Part shown: one piece after another, positions 16,634 through 24,789 of the stretch
Layout: each line of letters starts with the position of its first letter
How positions within the stretch are numbered: the first letter of the stretch is position 1
Origin: Paenibacillus phyllosphaerae
Lineage (GTDB): Bacteria; Bacillota; Bacilli; Paenibacillales; Paenibacillaceae
DNA: 40,810 nt
Direction: 5' to 3'
NCBI RefSeq assembly: GCF_014192105.1
Contig: NZ_JACHXK010000030.1
Coordinates: 18,160 to 58,969 of the forward strand
Translations under genes and position numbers: made by a program
Notes under the pieces: generated by a model
The model's database searches: none
The model's input: the letters and a program-made list of their open reading frames with translations, nothing else
Told to the model about the DNA's origin: nothing

Positions 16634-16677
16634 AAAAAAAGCTATCCCTTCATCTCCGATGACGTGGGATAGCTTTT
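16634..16677 (-). terminator. Terminator of the copper cluster after ycnI
   Basis: GCTATCCC (16641-16648) pairs with GGGATAGC (16666-16673), with flanking A and T runs that extend the stem. On the minus strand seven T follow. It closes the YcnI-like gene, whose stop lies about 10 bases upstream. Confidence 0.88.
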
Positions 16678-16686
16678 GAGCCAAAC

Positions 16687-17340
16687 TTATTTTTTCTTCA
16701 CGAACGATACCACTACCGATACCGCCGCGAGCGCTACTGCGATGATCGACAGAATCAGCGGCATATTAGAGCTGCTCTCTTCGCTTGCAGCGTCCGTAGC
16801 TGCGTCTGTCGCAGCCGTGTCTGTCGTTGTCGCGGCGCCGTGGCCATGCCCGTCGCCTTCGCCGGTGCCTGCCGCTACGGACGTTACCGATGCCGGGTAA
16901 TCCGCGTCAGCCGCGCCGATCCATTCCACGACCGACTTGTCGCTGTAAGTCTGGTACGCTTTCCATACCAGCTCCGATGCATCCTCAGCCACTTTGCCGC
17001 TCACGCGGAACTCGGTAAATTCCACCTGCTTCAGGCCTTCGCCTTCCGCCGTCCAAGTGACGGACGTGATCACGCCGTCAGCCGCTTGCTCCAGCGCATA
17101 CGTCCAGCCCCCCTTCGGTTCGACGCGCGATACGTTCACGCCTTCCGGGATGCGCACTTGTACGCTTGTCGTGGTCACGTTCTCGCTCTCGCTTGGTACG
17201 CGTACCGTGAAGACTTCATAGCTATTCTGCGTCGTTTCCTTCGGCCACACGGTCACGTGGGCACTTGCCAGGCCGGCAAACATCATCATGGACATCAAGG
17301 CAATGCCGAGTACGACCCATTGTTTCATCCGTTTCATCAT
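16687..17340 (-). CDS. ycnI: YcnI-family (DUF1775) copper-binding protein, membrane anchored
   Basis: The 217-residue protein starts at ATG 17340 or 17337, both well placed behind GGAGG. A signal peptide ends in FAGLASA, and the mature chain would begin with His (HVTVWPKETTQNSYEVFTVR). In YcnI of Bacillus subtilis that N-terminal His forms a mono-histidine copper brace, a result known for the family. The beta-sandwich domain spans about 25-150 (VQVRIPEGVNVSRVEPKGGW, KQVEFTEFRVSG). A Thr/Ala/Asp-rich linker with GHGHG follows, then a C-terminal membrane helix (LILSIIAVALAAVSVVVSF) and a KKK tail. It lies 114 bases downstream of the response regulator gene in the CopCD-kinase-regulator group. 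Confidence 0.93.
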   Translation of the reverse strand: MMKRMKQWVVLGIALMSMMMFAGLASAHVTVWPKETTQNSYEVFTVRVPSESENVTTTSVQVRIPEGVNVSRVEPKGGWTYALEQAADGVITSVTWTAEGEGLKQVEFTEFRVSGKVAEDASELVWKAYQTYSDKSVVEWIGAADADYPASVTSVAAGTGEGDGHGHGAATTTDTAATDAATDAASEESSSNMPLILSIIAVALAAVSVVVSFVKKK

Positions 17341-17454
17341 TTCATTCCTCCATATCACGCTCGATGTGTATGAGTATACGCCGCTTCGCCGGACTAGGCA
17401 TGACTCCATCGGGCTATACGTTTGTGTCTAATTTGTGAATGATAGGAGGCGGAA

Positions 17455-18231
17455 TTACATCGTCCGATCGCCGAGCAGCCCCTGCTCGATGGCATAGCGC
17501 GTCAGCTGGACGCGATTCTCGAGATGGAGTTTTTGCAAAATATTTTTGAGGTGGTTCTTCACCGTATGCTCCGACAGTCCGAAACCTTCGGCAATCTGCC
17601 GGTTGGAATCCCCGGCTGCGACCCGCTGCAAGATATCCCCTTCACGCTGCGTCAATGCCGTCTTGCCTTGCGGTTGCACCCGCTTGGCGGACTCTTGCAT
17701 CCCCGCCGGCCCTGCGGATGCGTCAAGCTCCGTTGCTGAGCGGCCCGCTGCAGGAGGACGCCCTCCGCCGCTGAATTCCTGCAACAGGCGCAGCGCCAAT
17801 TCCTTAGACATCGGCGCTTCGTCGACGACGATGCCGCGCAGATATTCGAGCCAAGAGGACGGTGACAGATTCTTGAGCAGATATCCTTGGGCGCCTCGCT
17901 TGATCGCCTCGAACAGATTGGTAATATCGTCCGAGACGGTCACCATGACGATTTTGATGCGCGGATCGATCGATTTGATATGCTGAGTAGCCGTCATGCC
18001 GTTCATGACCGGCATATTAATATCCATCAGCACCAGATCCGGACCGAATTCTGCGGCCAGCACGACCGCCTGCTCGCCATGCACCGCTTCGCCGACGATG
18101 GTGAAGAGCGGATCGCCGCTTAGAATTTCGCGCATCCCTTCCCGTCCATGCGGATGATCGTCGGCGAGCAGTACGCGGACCGGCCGCTGCAGCCCCTGAT
18201 CGCCTGTTCCATATTCCGGTTCGCGCTGCAT
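17455..18231 (-). CDS. NarL/LuxR-family response regulator
   Basis: The 258-residue regulator has a receiver domain with LLADDHPHGREGM, phospho-acceptor Asp70 (LVLMDINMPVMNGM) and Lys in GYLLKNLSP, then a Gly/Pro/Ala-rich linker (about 155-195) and a LuxR-type helix-turn-helix (ALTQREGDILQRVAAGDSNR, IAEGFGLSEHTVKNHLKNIL). The ATG at 18231 sits 1 base after the kinase stop and uses a GGGGGAGA ribosome binding site inside the kinase gene. With the CopCD gene upstream and YcnI downstream it is a good candidate for copper-responsive control of this cluster, a job done by the repressor YcnK in Bacillus subtilis. Confidence 0.95.
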   Translation of the reverse strand: MQREPEYGTGDQGLQRPVRVLLADDHPHGREGMREILSGDPLFTIVGEAVHGEQAVVLAAEFGPDLVLMDINMPVMNGMTATQHIKSIDPRIKIVMVTVSDDITNLFEAIKRGAQGYLLKNLSPSSWLEYLRGIVVDEAPMSKELALRLLQEFSGGGRPPAAGRSATELDASAGPAGMQESAKRVQPQGKTALTQREGDILQRVAAGDSNRQIAEGFGLSEHTVKNHLKNILQKLHLENRVQLTRYAIEQGLLGDRTM

Positions 18232-18232
18232 G

Positions 18233-19108
18233 CTAGATCTCCCCCTTCTTCACGAGAATAATCGCCAACCCGCTGCCGGCTGATTGCCCCCCAGTCTCGT
18301 CTGGGCTTAACGGGGGCTCGCCGTTCATCATCAGCTGCCAGCCCATCTCATTCGCACGGCCTTGCATCATGCGAATGCCGTAGCGGCCCTTGGCTTCGAG
18401 CTTCTCTAGATCAGCGCCGATGCCGTTATCTTGAACGGTGCACCGGAAGCCGCCATGTCCATCGCCCCGCGCCGAGATGTCGAGCCGGTCTGCCTCCGCA
18501 TGCTTTTGCACGTTCAGCATTGCCTCGCGGATAATCGCGATCAGCTCGATCTTTTCTTTGCTCGTGAGCCCCGTTTCCGACAGCCGCCAATCCATTGCGA
18601 CGTGAATGCCGGTACGCTCAAGCTCTTCCGCCAATTGGACGATCACTTGCAGCCACTGGTCCTCTGCCGCGGCAGCAGGCTCATGATGCAGATTGGCAAT
18701 CGATTGCCGGACATCGTCATAGATGCGCCTGACCGTGCCCTTAAGACCGCTGACCGTCTGCGCCGCAGGACCGTCCTTCGTCTCGTTCTCCAATTTATCC
18801 AGCTTTACCGCCAGCAGGAATAGCGACTGCGAGATGCCGTCATGCAGTTCGCGGGCCAGCTGCTCGCGTTCGACAAGTCCCGCCTTAACGGCACGTTCCC
18901 GCTGCAGCGATTCATGCGCCTGCTCCAGCATCCGCATCAGCTTGCGGACAAGGGTAAGCGTTACGATCAAGACAATGATCGGGGCGAGCAGATTGCCCAG
19001 CTCCATCGACAGGTAAGGCAGCAGGAAGGTATGCCGAAGATATTCCCACAGCGCAATGGTAACGGTCGGTATCCATAGAATGAGCCACTTGATTCGTTTA
19101 TACTGCAT
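18233..19108 (-). CDS. HisKA_3-type membrane sensor histidine kinase
   Basis: The 291-residue kinase has two membrane helices (about 8-25 and 38-55) with only a short outside loop, so it may sense within the membrane. A coiled-coil linker leads to the HisKA_3 dimer with REQLARELHDGISQSLF (phospho-accepting His89). The ATPase part has IIREAMLNVQKHA, VQDNGIG and YGIRMMQGRANEMG. This is the usual kinase for a NarL-type regulator, and the regulator gene follows directly. The ribosome binding site before ATG 19108 is weak, so translation may depend on coupling to the CopCD gene 34 bases upstream. Confidence 0.93.
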   Translation of the reverse strand: MQYKRIKWLILWIPTVTIALWEYLRHTFLLPYLSMELGNLLAPIIVLIVTLTLVRKLMRMLEQAHESLQRERAVKAGLVEREQLARELHDGISQSLFLLAVKLDKLENETKDGPAAQTVSGLKGTVRRIYDDVRQSIANLHHEPAAAAEDQWLQVIVQLAEELERTGIHVAMDWRLSETGLTSKEKIELIAIIREAMLNVQKHAEADRLDISARGDGHGGFRCTVQDNGIGADLEKLEAKGRYGIRMMQGRANEMGWQLMMNGEPPLSPDETGGQSAGSGLAIILVKKGEI

Positions 19109-19142
19109 CTTCGCGCACCGTCATCCCTTACTGCCCGCCGGC

Positions 19143-20783
19143 CTAATAATTGCGGAACTCATACCGCTCCACCAATTCGTCGTCGTTCGTGTTGATCACG
19201 CGAATCTCCGCTTGCCACTTGCCGGCGAACGGCAGATACGGTCCTTCCGCCTTGAAGGCTTCCTTCACATAGCCGTCAAAGGAGGACAGCTCCTCGTCCG
19301 TATAGACGGTAAGCGGAACGTCGATCGCGCCAAGCTCCGGCTTATCGAGCGATTTCAGACGCAGCACGACGGATTTGGCTGGGCCTTTGTCATTCGGCAG
19401 CCATATTTTTAAGTTGAACGTATTGTCCACGCTTGGTTTGTTCGGCGAGATCCGGATCGTCATATGCATGTCATTGCCCATTTTGTGATACGAGATCGGC
19501 TCATTGGCCGGAAGCGGGCTAATGTACGTGAATATGGCGGCGATCGCGACGATAATGGCCATCAAGCCAAAATCGATGCGCAGCAGCGTGTAGTTCGGCA
19601 GATCGCCGCGGCGGACACGCAGTCTCAATAGCGCGCCGATGATGAGAACCAGCACGACAAACGCCGTCTTGGCGATCAGCAATTTGCCCCAAGCCGTATA
19701 GAGCAAGTAATCGAGCGAAGGCAGGAACAGGAAGGTCATGCCGACGCCGCTGATTGTCAATACCACCAGCGAGAGCAGCGCGAAGCTGGAGAACACCTCG
19801 GCGAATCGCCCGGCTTCCTTGCGGTCGGAGATCCAGATCACGAGCAGCAATACAAGCCCGCCTGCCCACAGCGAGCTTGCCGCCAAGTGGACCAGGTCGA
19901 ACAGCACCGACATCGCTTTGGGCGAGAATACGATCGCATGACCGCTCCAGCTTTCGAGCGCGAGAATGAGCGCGACCCAGCCAAGACGCACGGCGCGTCC
20001 GAGCTTCAGCACCGGGAACCCGATCGCGGCAAGGCCGATCAGAATGATCCAGCCGCGTCCCACATCGGTCTGCCCGAACAGCTTCAAATATTCGCTGGTC
20101 GGATACCCTTTCATCGTCTCCGTCGCCTGCACGAAGACATAGAGCAGAACGGCTACCAAGAAGCCGCGCATAACGGGCAATTCCCATTTGCGGCGGATAC
20201 GCGAGATGGATTCTCCGTCCGCACGATTAATGCTTGACCACAGCAGCAAGCCTGCCGCAAGCAAAAGACCTGCGTAATAGGCAATCCGCACGGCATAGAG
20301 AATGAACTGCTTGCCGCCCAACTGCGTATGTACATTGAAGTTCGAGGCATCTACGGCTTCGGGCGGATTGCCGACGATGAATACGTAGGAACCGCTGACC
20401 GGATGGCCATCCTCGGAGATGATGCTGTAAGATACGGTATAGACGCCCTCGCCGAGTTCGGGGAGCGCAAGTTTGAGCGTCGTCCGGTCGGTACCGAGCA
20501 CCGGATCGTTATCCGTCACCGGATTGGAACTGCGGTCTAACACACGAAGAGCGCCGAGCTTGGATTCGATCGGCTCGTTGAAGGTCAGCTCGACGAACGG
20601 CGGACTCTCGTCCATTCGTTGGCCCGCTTCCGGCGTCACCGCCTCGAGCGTCGCATGCGCCAGCGCTTGCCCAGGCGACAGCAGCAGCCCGGTCGCCAAG
20701 GTCAACAATAGTAACAGCAGCATAGGCCGCGCTGCAGGGTATGATTTTCGGTTGTAAATGGCAGTATGCATATCAGTCAACAA
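19143..20783 (-). CDS. CopC-CopD fusion copper protein (YcnJ-like)
   Basis: The 546-residue protein has a signal sequence ending in GQALA; the mature chain begins His-Ala-Thr (HATLEAVTPEAGQRM), the copper-binding start of CopC domains, and a second His lies in SEDGHPVSGSYVF. After the CopC domain (about 42-140) come about eight membrane helices of the CopD type, including LESWSGHAIVFSPKAMSVLF and LVHLAASSLWAGGLVLLL with conserved His. A soluble C-terminal domain (about 430-546) follows, as in YcnJ. The family takes part in copper import or handling at the membrane. Start is uncertain: TTG 20783 (AAGGA 12 bases upstream) or ATG 20771 (no clear site). It is the first gene of the copper cluster. 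Confidence 0.93.
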   Translation of the reverse strand: MLTDMHTAIYNRKSYPAARPMLLLLLLTLATGLLLSPGQALAHATLEAVTPEAGQRMDESPPFVELTFNEPIESKLGALRVLDRSSNPVTDNDPVLGTDRTTLKLALPELGEGVYTVSYSIISEDGHPVSGSYVFIVGNPPEAVDASNFNVHTQLGGKQFILYAVRIAYYAGLLLAAGLLLWSSINRADGESISRIRRKWELPVMRGFLVAVLLYVFVQATETMKGYPTSEYLKLFGQTDVGRGWIILIGLAAIGFPVLKLGRAVRLGWVALILALESWSGHAIVFSPKAMSVLFDLVHLAASSLWAGGLVLLLVIWISDRKEAGRFAEVFSSFALLSLVVLTISGVGMTFLFLPSLDYLLYTAWGKLLIAKTAFVVLVLIIGALLRLRVRRGDLPNYTLLRIDFGLMAIIVAIAAIFTYISPLPANEPISYHKMGNDMHMTIRISPNKPSVDNTFNLKIWLPNDKGPAKSVVLRLKSLDKPELGAIDVPLTVYTDEELSSFDGYVKEAFKAEGPYLPFAGKWQAEIRVINTNDDELVERYEFRNY

Positions 20784-20820
20784 TGAAGCTGCACGTCCTT
20801 TCCCTTTTCCACTACTAGCC

Positions 20821-20852
20821 TTAGTGTACTAAACGTAACCGTAAACCTCCAA
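20821..20852 (-). promoter_or_regulatory. Candidate promoter and operator of the copper cluster
   Basis: TTAGTGTACTAA (20821-20832) is a 12-bp dyad with arms TTAGT/ACTAA, about 40 bases before the copCD start. On the minus strand it overlaps a possible -10 TACACT (20828-20823), with TTGGAG (20852-20847) 18 bases upstream as a weak -35. A protein bound at the dyad would cover the -10 region. Confidence 0.4.
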
Positions 20853-20969
20853 CAATGTAAATCCGAACTTTTTGGGGCATATAGGTTGGGGTAGCTCATT
20901 CGGCGAAAAAAGGATTGGGCCTCACGGCTGTCGAATAGCAGCAGCAAACCAACTTAGGAGCGTGATGAA

Positions 20970-21968
20970 ATGAAGGCGGAGCTGACTCTCGAAGAGCGAG
21001 ACCTGCTGCTCTCCAGCATGACGGCGGAGCAACGCGAATTCCTGCACCACACGCTCGTGCGCGGCAGGCGAACCGTCTTCGCCAAACAGCTGGCCAATCG
21101 CAAGAGCCAGTACATTCCGGATGACGCCAGCGTCGACGAGATCGAAGCGTATCTGGAAGAATGGGATTATATCGGCTTTACCGATAGCGGCTCCGTATCC
21201 GAGGCAACAAGGTGCGAATGCGGAAGGCCGCTTCGCTACCAGCATCAGGTGCTGCATTTGCCGACGGGCACGACCCGTTACTTCGGCATCGATCATCTGC
21301 AGCTGCATACCGGCATCGATGCGGGCATCATCAGCGCAATTCAACGCGGCTTTGACGTACTCGACGCCGAACTTAACGAAGTGTTGATCAAGTATCGGGA
21401 TGGTTGGGATCTGGGCTATCACTTCTATCAGCCGTTCCCCGCGCAGCTGGACATTCCCCGCGATATCGCCGACCAGCTGGATGCCGGACTGCCTCTGCTT
21501 GGCCGTCAGATCGCCCGGCTTAGGACCAAGCTGCGCGAACTGGAGCAGGCTTCGTCATGGGAGCGGATTTCCCAAGGCAGCGAACGCGTCCGGCAGCAGC
21601 TGGAATACAAATCTGAGACGGAAACGGTCGTGATCGACACGGCCTCAAGTCAAGGCATGCTGCTATTCGAAGAGACCGATTCCGAGCTGCGCGAGCGCCA
21701 AGAGCTGGTAAGGCAAGGCCCGTTCTATCTGCCGCCGGCCGCCGTGCGCGCCATCAATGCTTCCCTATTGCCCAAAACCCGCATTAGCGCCCGCGCATTG
21801 AGCGAAGGTCTTATCGAACAGAAATTGATCGGCGCCAAGCGGATGAGCAGCGGAAAGCCGGAAGCGTATATCGCGGTCGCGGCCTATCTGGACACGCTGA
21901 CCGAACAAGGCAAATGCAGAATGCTCGAGCGAACGTCCGAAGACCGCATTTACTTCGGCTTGGACTGA
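20970..21968 (+). CDS. Hypothetical protein, possibly DUF3895-like
   Basis: The 332-residue soluble protein starts at ATG 20970 with TTAGGAG upstream. The N-terminal part (about 1-70) is helical (LTAEQREFLHHTLVRGRRTV, SVDEIEAYLEEWDYIGF). A CECGRPLRY segment near residue 76 with nearby His residues (HQVLHLPTG) could be a small zinc or redox site, but only two Cys are present. The middle is charged and helical, and the C-terminal part (about 260-332) looks like a winged-helix-type fold (RISARALSEGLIEQKLIG). I recall DUF3895 proteins of Paenibacillus with similar N-termini, but this is not checked. Its last 19 bases overlap the convergent SDR gene. Confidence 0.8.
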   Translation: MKAELTLEERDLLLSSMTAEQREFLHHTLVRGRRTVFAKQLANRKSQYIPDDASVDEIEAYLEEWDYIGFTDSGSVSEATRCECGRPLRYQHQVLHLPTGTTRYFGIDHLQLHTGIDAGIISAIQRGFDVLDAELNEVLIKYRDGWDLGYHFYQPFPAQLDIPRDIADQLDAGLPLLGRQIARLRTKLRELEQASSWERISQGSERVRQQLEYKSETETVVIDTASSQGMLLFEETDSELRERQELVRQGPFYLPPAAVRAINASLLPKTRISARALSEGLIEQKLIGAKRMSSGKPEAYIAVAAYLDTLTEQGKCRMLERTSEDRIYFGLD

Positions 21969-22747
21969 TCCGGGGTGGTCAATATGTTGCCTGCTGCACG
22001 CTGCACCCACCGGCGAGGGATGAACCTCAGACCGAATGTCATGAGCCCGTTCGAACCGCCCGGAATGACGACCGCCTTCCGTGCCTTCAGACCGTTATAA
22101 CCTGCCCGAGCAACGGCTTCCGGCGACATGCTGACCTTATTGAACCATGTCTCAAGCTCACCCATCTGGGCCGCCTTGGCAAAATTCGTCTTGGTCGGTC
22201 CCGGACAGAGCGCCGTCACCGTAATATCCCCCCGCCGGCGAAGCTCGCTGCCGAGCGATTCCGAGAACGACAGCACATACGCCTTGGTCGCCGCATACAC
22301 GCTCATCGAAGGCGTGGCGACGAATGAAGCGACCGAACCCACATTCAGAATTCTGCCATACCGCCCCGCAATCATGTCCTGAGCGAACAAATGCGTCAAT
22401 TCCGTTAACGCGGCGATATTCAGCTGAATCATCTGCAGCTGCGAGGCGATCGGCAGCTCGGCAAAATGACCGGTGAGCCCAAAACCCGCATTATTCACCA
22501 GCACCTGCACCTCGCGCTCTTGCGCCCGCACCTCGCGATAGACTTCTTCGGCCGCTCCCGCCCTAGACAAATCCTTCTCGATTACGGCGATATCCTGCGT
22601 CCAATGCAGCAGCTCTTCACGAATTTGTTCCAACCGCTGACGATTCCTCGCAACGAGAATCAGCCGGTAATGATCCTGCGCGAACAACTTGGCAAGCTCG
22701 TACCCGATTCCGCTGCTTGCACCGGTAATGAGTACGGTGTGATTCAC
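21950..22747 (-). CDS. Short-chain dehydrogenase/reductase (SDR)
   Basis: The 265-residue oxidoreductase has the classical SDR pattern: NAD(P)-binding TGASSGIG near residue 8, VNNAGFG, the catalytic Ser in ILNVGSVASF and YAATK with Tyr and Lys. The residues after the second strand (ARNRQRLEQI) suggest NADP preference. I prefer GTG 22747 as the start (MNHTVLITGASSGIG) because GGAGGA lies 7-8 bases upstream; ATG 22762 overlaps that site. Length is normal. The substrate cannot be told. The gene is divergent from the MetE-like gene and has a palindromic site in its promoter. Confidence 0.93.
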   Translation of the reverse strand: MNHTVLITGASSGIGYELAKLFAQDHYRLILVARNRQRLEQIREELLHWTQDIAVIEKDLSRAGAAEEVYREVRAQEREVQVLVNNAGFGLTGHFAELPIASQLQMIQLNIAALTELTHLFAQDMIAGRYGRILNVGSVASFVATPSMSVYAATKAYVLSFSESLGSELRRRGDITVTALCPGPTKTNFAKAAQMGELETWFNKVSMSPEAVARAGYNGLKARKAVVIPGGSNGLMTFGLRFIPRRWVQRAAGNILTTPDQSKPK

Positions 22748-22788
22748 GATCGATTCCTCCATTCTTATGCGAATGTCCATCTGCTCCT

Positions 22789-22820
22789 ATTGTAGCCGAA
22801 ACGGTTTAACAAATTAAACC
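22789..22820 (-). promoter_or_regulatory. SDR gene promoter with palindromic operator
   Basis: GGTTTAA (22803-22809) and TTAAACC (22814-22820) form a perfect 7-bp dyad around CAAA. On the minus strand TACAAT (22794-22789) is a good -10 and TTTAAT inside the dyad lies 18 bases upstream as -35. The dyad thus covers the core promoter, as expected for a repressor site of TetR or MarR type. Confidence 0.5.
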
Positions 22821-22854
22821 ATTTGTAAAAAAGTCGGTTCTCCTACTCGATGTG

Positions 22855-22886
22855 TTGTATATTTATCCACCTAGGTGTATATTTAT
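22855..22886 (+). promoter_or_regulatory. Promoter of the MetE-like gene with palindrome in the spacer
   Basis: TTGTAT (22855-22860) and TATATT (22878-22883) are exactly 17 bases apart. The spacer contains the perfect palindrome CACCTAGGTG (22868-22877). TATATTTAT occurs on both sides (22858-22866 and 22878-22886) as a direct repeat. Transcription would begin near 22890, giving a leader of about 50 bases, too short for an S-box or cobalamin riboswitch. Confidence 0.6.
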
Positions 22887-22940
22887 AATTATCGAAGCAA
22901 GCATCGACCCGTGAAGGTTCATATAGAAGGAGGAAATAAC

Positions 22941-24212
22941 GTGCAAGGAATGATTACGAATCTCGGCTACCCTCGAATGGGGGACCATTGTGAATGGAAG
23001 AAAACGCTGGAAGGCTATTGGGCCAGCGAAATTACGCAAGCACAACTGATGCACACGATGAACGAGCTTAGAATTGCCAACTGGCGCAAACAGTCGGAGC
23101 TCGGAATCGAGCTGATTCCCGTTGGGGATTTCTCGCTCTACGACCACGTACTCGACCATAGTTTCGCCTTCGGACTCGCGCCGCAGCGGTTCGAGCAGCA
23201 GTTCGCCGATCCGCTGGCCCGTTACTTTGCGGCAGCGCAAGGCGCAAGCGGCGTCTCGCCGTCGCAGACATCCGCTTGGTTCGGCACCAACTACCACTAC
23301 GTCATGCCGGAACTCAATATCGGGATGGAACCGAAGCTGATTCGGAATTACTGGCTCGAGCAGGCGCAAGAAGCTGCATCGGCGCTTGGTCTTCCGATCG
23401 GCCAGTTCAAGCCCGTCATTATCGGGCCGTTCACCTATGTGACGCTCGCGCAAGTGAAGGACGACGAACAATTCGCCAGCTATGTGGGCAAGCTGCTTCC
23501 CGTATACGGCCAGTTGCTCGCCGACCTTGCGGCAGCCGGCGTGACTTGGGTTCAGATCGACGAGCCTGCGTTCGCGCAAGAGCTGTCCAAGACAGAACTG
23601 AAGCTCGTGGAGGAAACGTACGAGGCATTACGCCGACATGCAGCCGGTCTGAAGCTGATGCTGCAAACTTACTTCGGCGCGGTCCCCCAGGCGCAGCATC
23701 TGATGGAGCTGCCGGTCGACGGCTTCGGTTTCGATTTCGTACACGACCAAGGCATGAATATCGCCGCCGTAGCGGCCTCCGGTTTCCCGGAAGATAAGCT
23801 GCTGTGCGCCGGCATTATCGATGGACGCAATATTTGGCGCACCGACCTGTCCGCTGCATGGCGGACCTTGAGCATCCTGCTCGATTACGTGCCGGCTAAC
23901 CGTCTCGCGCTGTCCCCGTCGTGCAGCCTGCTGCATGTGCCCGTATCCTTGAAACATGAAGCGAAGCAGCCGCAGCTGGCAAGACTCGCAGCCGCATTCG
24001 CCGACGAGAAGCTGCAAGAGCTCGCCACCTTGGCGCGCGGCATTCGTCAAGGCCGCAAGGCTATCGCGCTCGATCTGGCGGACAGCGATATCGCGCTCCA
24101 TGCATGTGCCGTCAGCCCGCAGCGTAATCTGTTCACCGAAGGGCTGGACGATGTGTTGAAGCAGCATCAAGCATTCGTGAAGCCGAGCTTCAGCTTCTCC
24201 ATCGCCAATTAA
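22941..24212 (+). CDS. MetE N-terminal-domain-only protein (lacks the catalytic domain)
   Basis: The 423-residue protein starts at GTG 22941 with AAGGAGG 7 bases upstream. It matches the N-terminal half of cobalamin-independent methionine synthase: TNLGYPRMGDHCEWKKTLEG, ELIPVGDFSLYDHVLDHS, WFGTNYHYVMPELNIGMEPK, KPVIIGPFTYVTLAQ, LPVYGQLLADLAAAGVTWVQ, IDEPAF, GIIDGRNIWRTDLS and LSPSCSLLHVPVSL. Full MetE is about 750-760 residues; its C-terminal domain carries the zinc ligands (a His-x-Cys and a later Cys) and the methyl transfer site. None of this is present: the chain ends just where the linker would begin, and a terminator follows after 14 bases. So it cannot make methionine alone. It may act in another way or with a C-terminal domain encoded elsewhere. 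Confidence 0.92.
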   Translation: MQGMITNLGYPRMGDHCEWKKTLEGYWASEITQAQLMHTMNELRIANWRKQSELGIELIPVGDFSLYDHVLDHSFAFGLAPQRFEQQFADPLARYFAAAQGASGVSPSQTSAWFGTNYHYVMPELNIGMEPKLIRNYWLEQAQEAASALGLPIGQFKPVIIGPFTYVTLAQVKDDEQFASYVGKLLPVYGQLLADLAAAGVTWVQIDEPAFAQELSKTELKLVEETYEALRRHAAGLKLMLQTYFGAVPQAQHLMELPVDGFGFDFVHDQGMNIAAVAASGFPEDKLLCAGIIDGRNIWRTDLSAAWRTLSILLDYVPANRLALSPSCSLLHVPVSLKHEAKQPQLARLAAAFADEKLQELATLARGIRQGRKAIALDLADSDIALHACAVSPQRNLFTEGLDDVLKQHQAFVKPSFSFSIAN

Positions 24213-24226
24213 TAAGGAGCATAATG

Positions 24227-24259
24227 AGACAGGCGCGCCGATAACGCCCTGTCTTTTTT
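24227..24259 (+). terminator. Terminator of the MetE-like gene
   Basis: AGACAGG (24227-24233) pairs with CCTGTCT (24248-24254), with further pairs inside, and is followed by a T-run to 24259. It begins 14 bases after the stop codon. Confidence 0.85.
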
Positions 24260-24310
24260 CATTCAAGCGGACTTCACTTTACACATGGCGTCGAATCCGG
24301 TTGAAACGCA

Positions 24311-24350
24311 AAAAAGGCCTATTCCCTTACTTGCACCGGGAATAAGCCTT
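24311..24350 (-). terminator. Terminator of the small protein gene at 24401
   Basis: AAGGCCTATTCCC (24314-24326) pairs with GGGAATAAGCCTT (24338-24350) with one mismatch. On the minus strand it is followed by TTTTTTGC, so it ends the gene transcribed from the right. Confidence 0.85.
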
Positions 24351-24400
24351 CATGCATCTCATTCGTTAATCGTCAGCGATTAGGGTCGTGCCGTTAAGCG

Positions 24401-24679
24401 TTAATCGATATAACCGGCCAGACCTTTGTCCATCAAGTAATCCATCTCCGCGTCGAGAATATTCTCCACGACGAGCTCGGTTAATCGCACGTCGGGACGG
24501 CTCATGACGTAATCGACCAGCTCGTCGCTATCGATGTCCACTTCGCCTTTGGCACCAGCCTGCGCTTTATTGATGAAAGTCTGTGCATGCTTCAGCACGA
24601 GCGCGATGCTCTTCGCATCCGCACCTGTTTTGTTGCCGATATAGGCATGCAGCTCTTGTTCGTTGATCTGTTCACTCAT
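24401..24679 (-). CDS. Small acidic hypothetical protein
   Basis: The gene encodes 92 residues starting MSEQINEQELHAYIGN at ATG 24679; AAGGAG lies about 12-13 bases upstream, slightly far. An in-frame upstream start at 24715 has no site. The protein is soluble and helical, with AKSIALVLKHAQTFINKAQA and an acidic C-terminal half (DIDSDELVDYVMSRPDVRLT, ENILDAEMDYLMDKGLAG). No family is recognised. On the minus strand a possible promoter TTGTGA/TATACA with a 16-base spacer lies just upstream. It has its own terminator, so it is a stand-alone gene. Confidence 0.75.
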   Translation of the reverse strand: MSEQINEQELHAYIGNKTGADAKSIALVLKHAQTFINKAQAGAKGEVDIDSDELVDYVMSRPDVRLTELVVENILDAEMDYLMDKGLAGYID

Positions 24680-24789
24680 GACGATCTGTTCACTCCTTGT
24701 ATAATCTTGAGCCATTGTATCACAAATGCGGGTAGGATTGCCTTATCGATCGTTAACATACGGAACGGGACCGGGCGATCCTTGATTTA

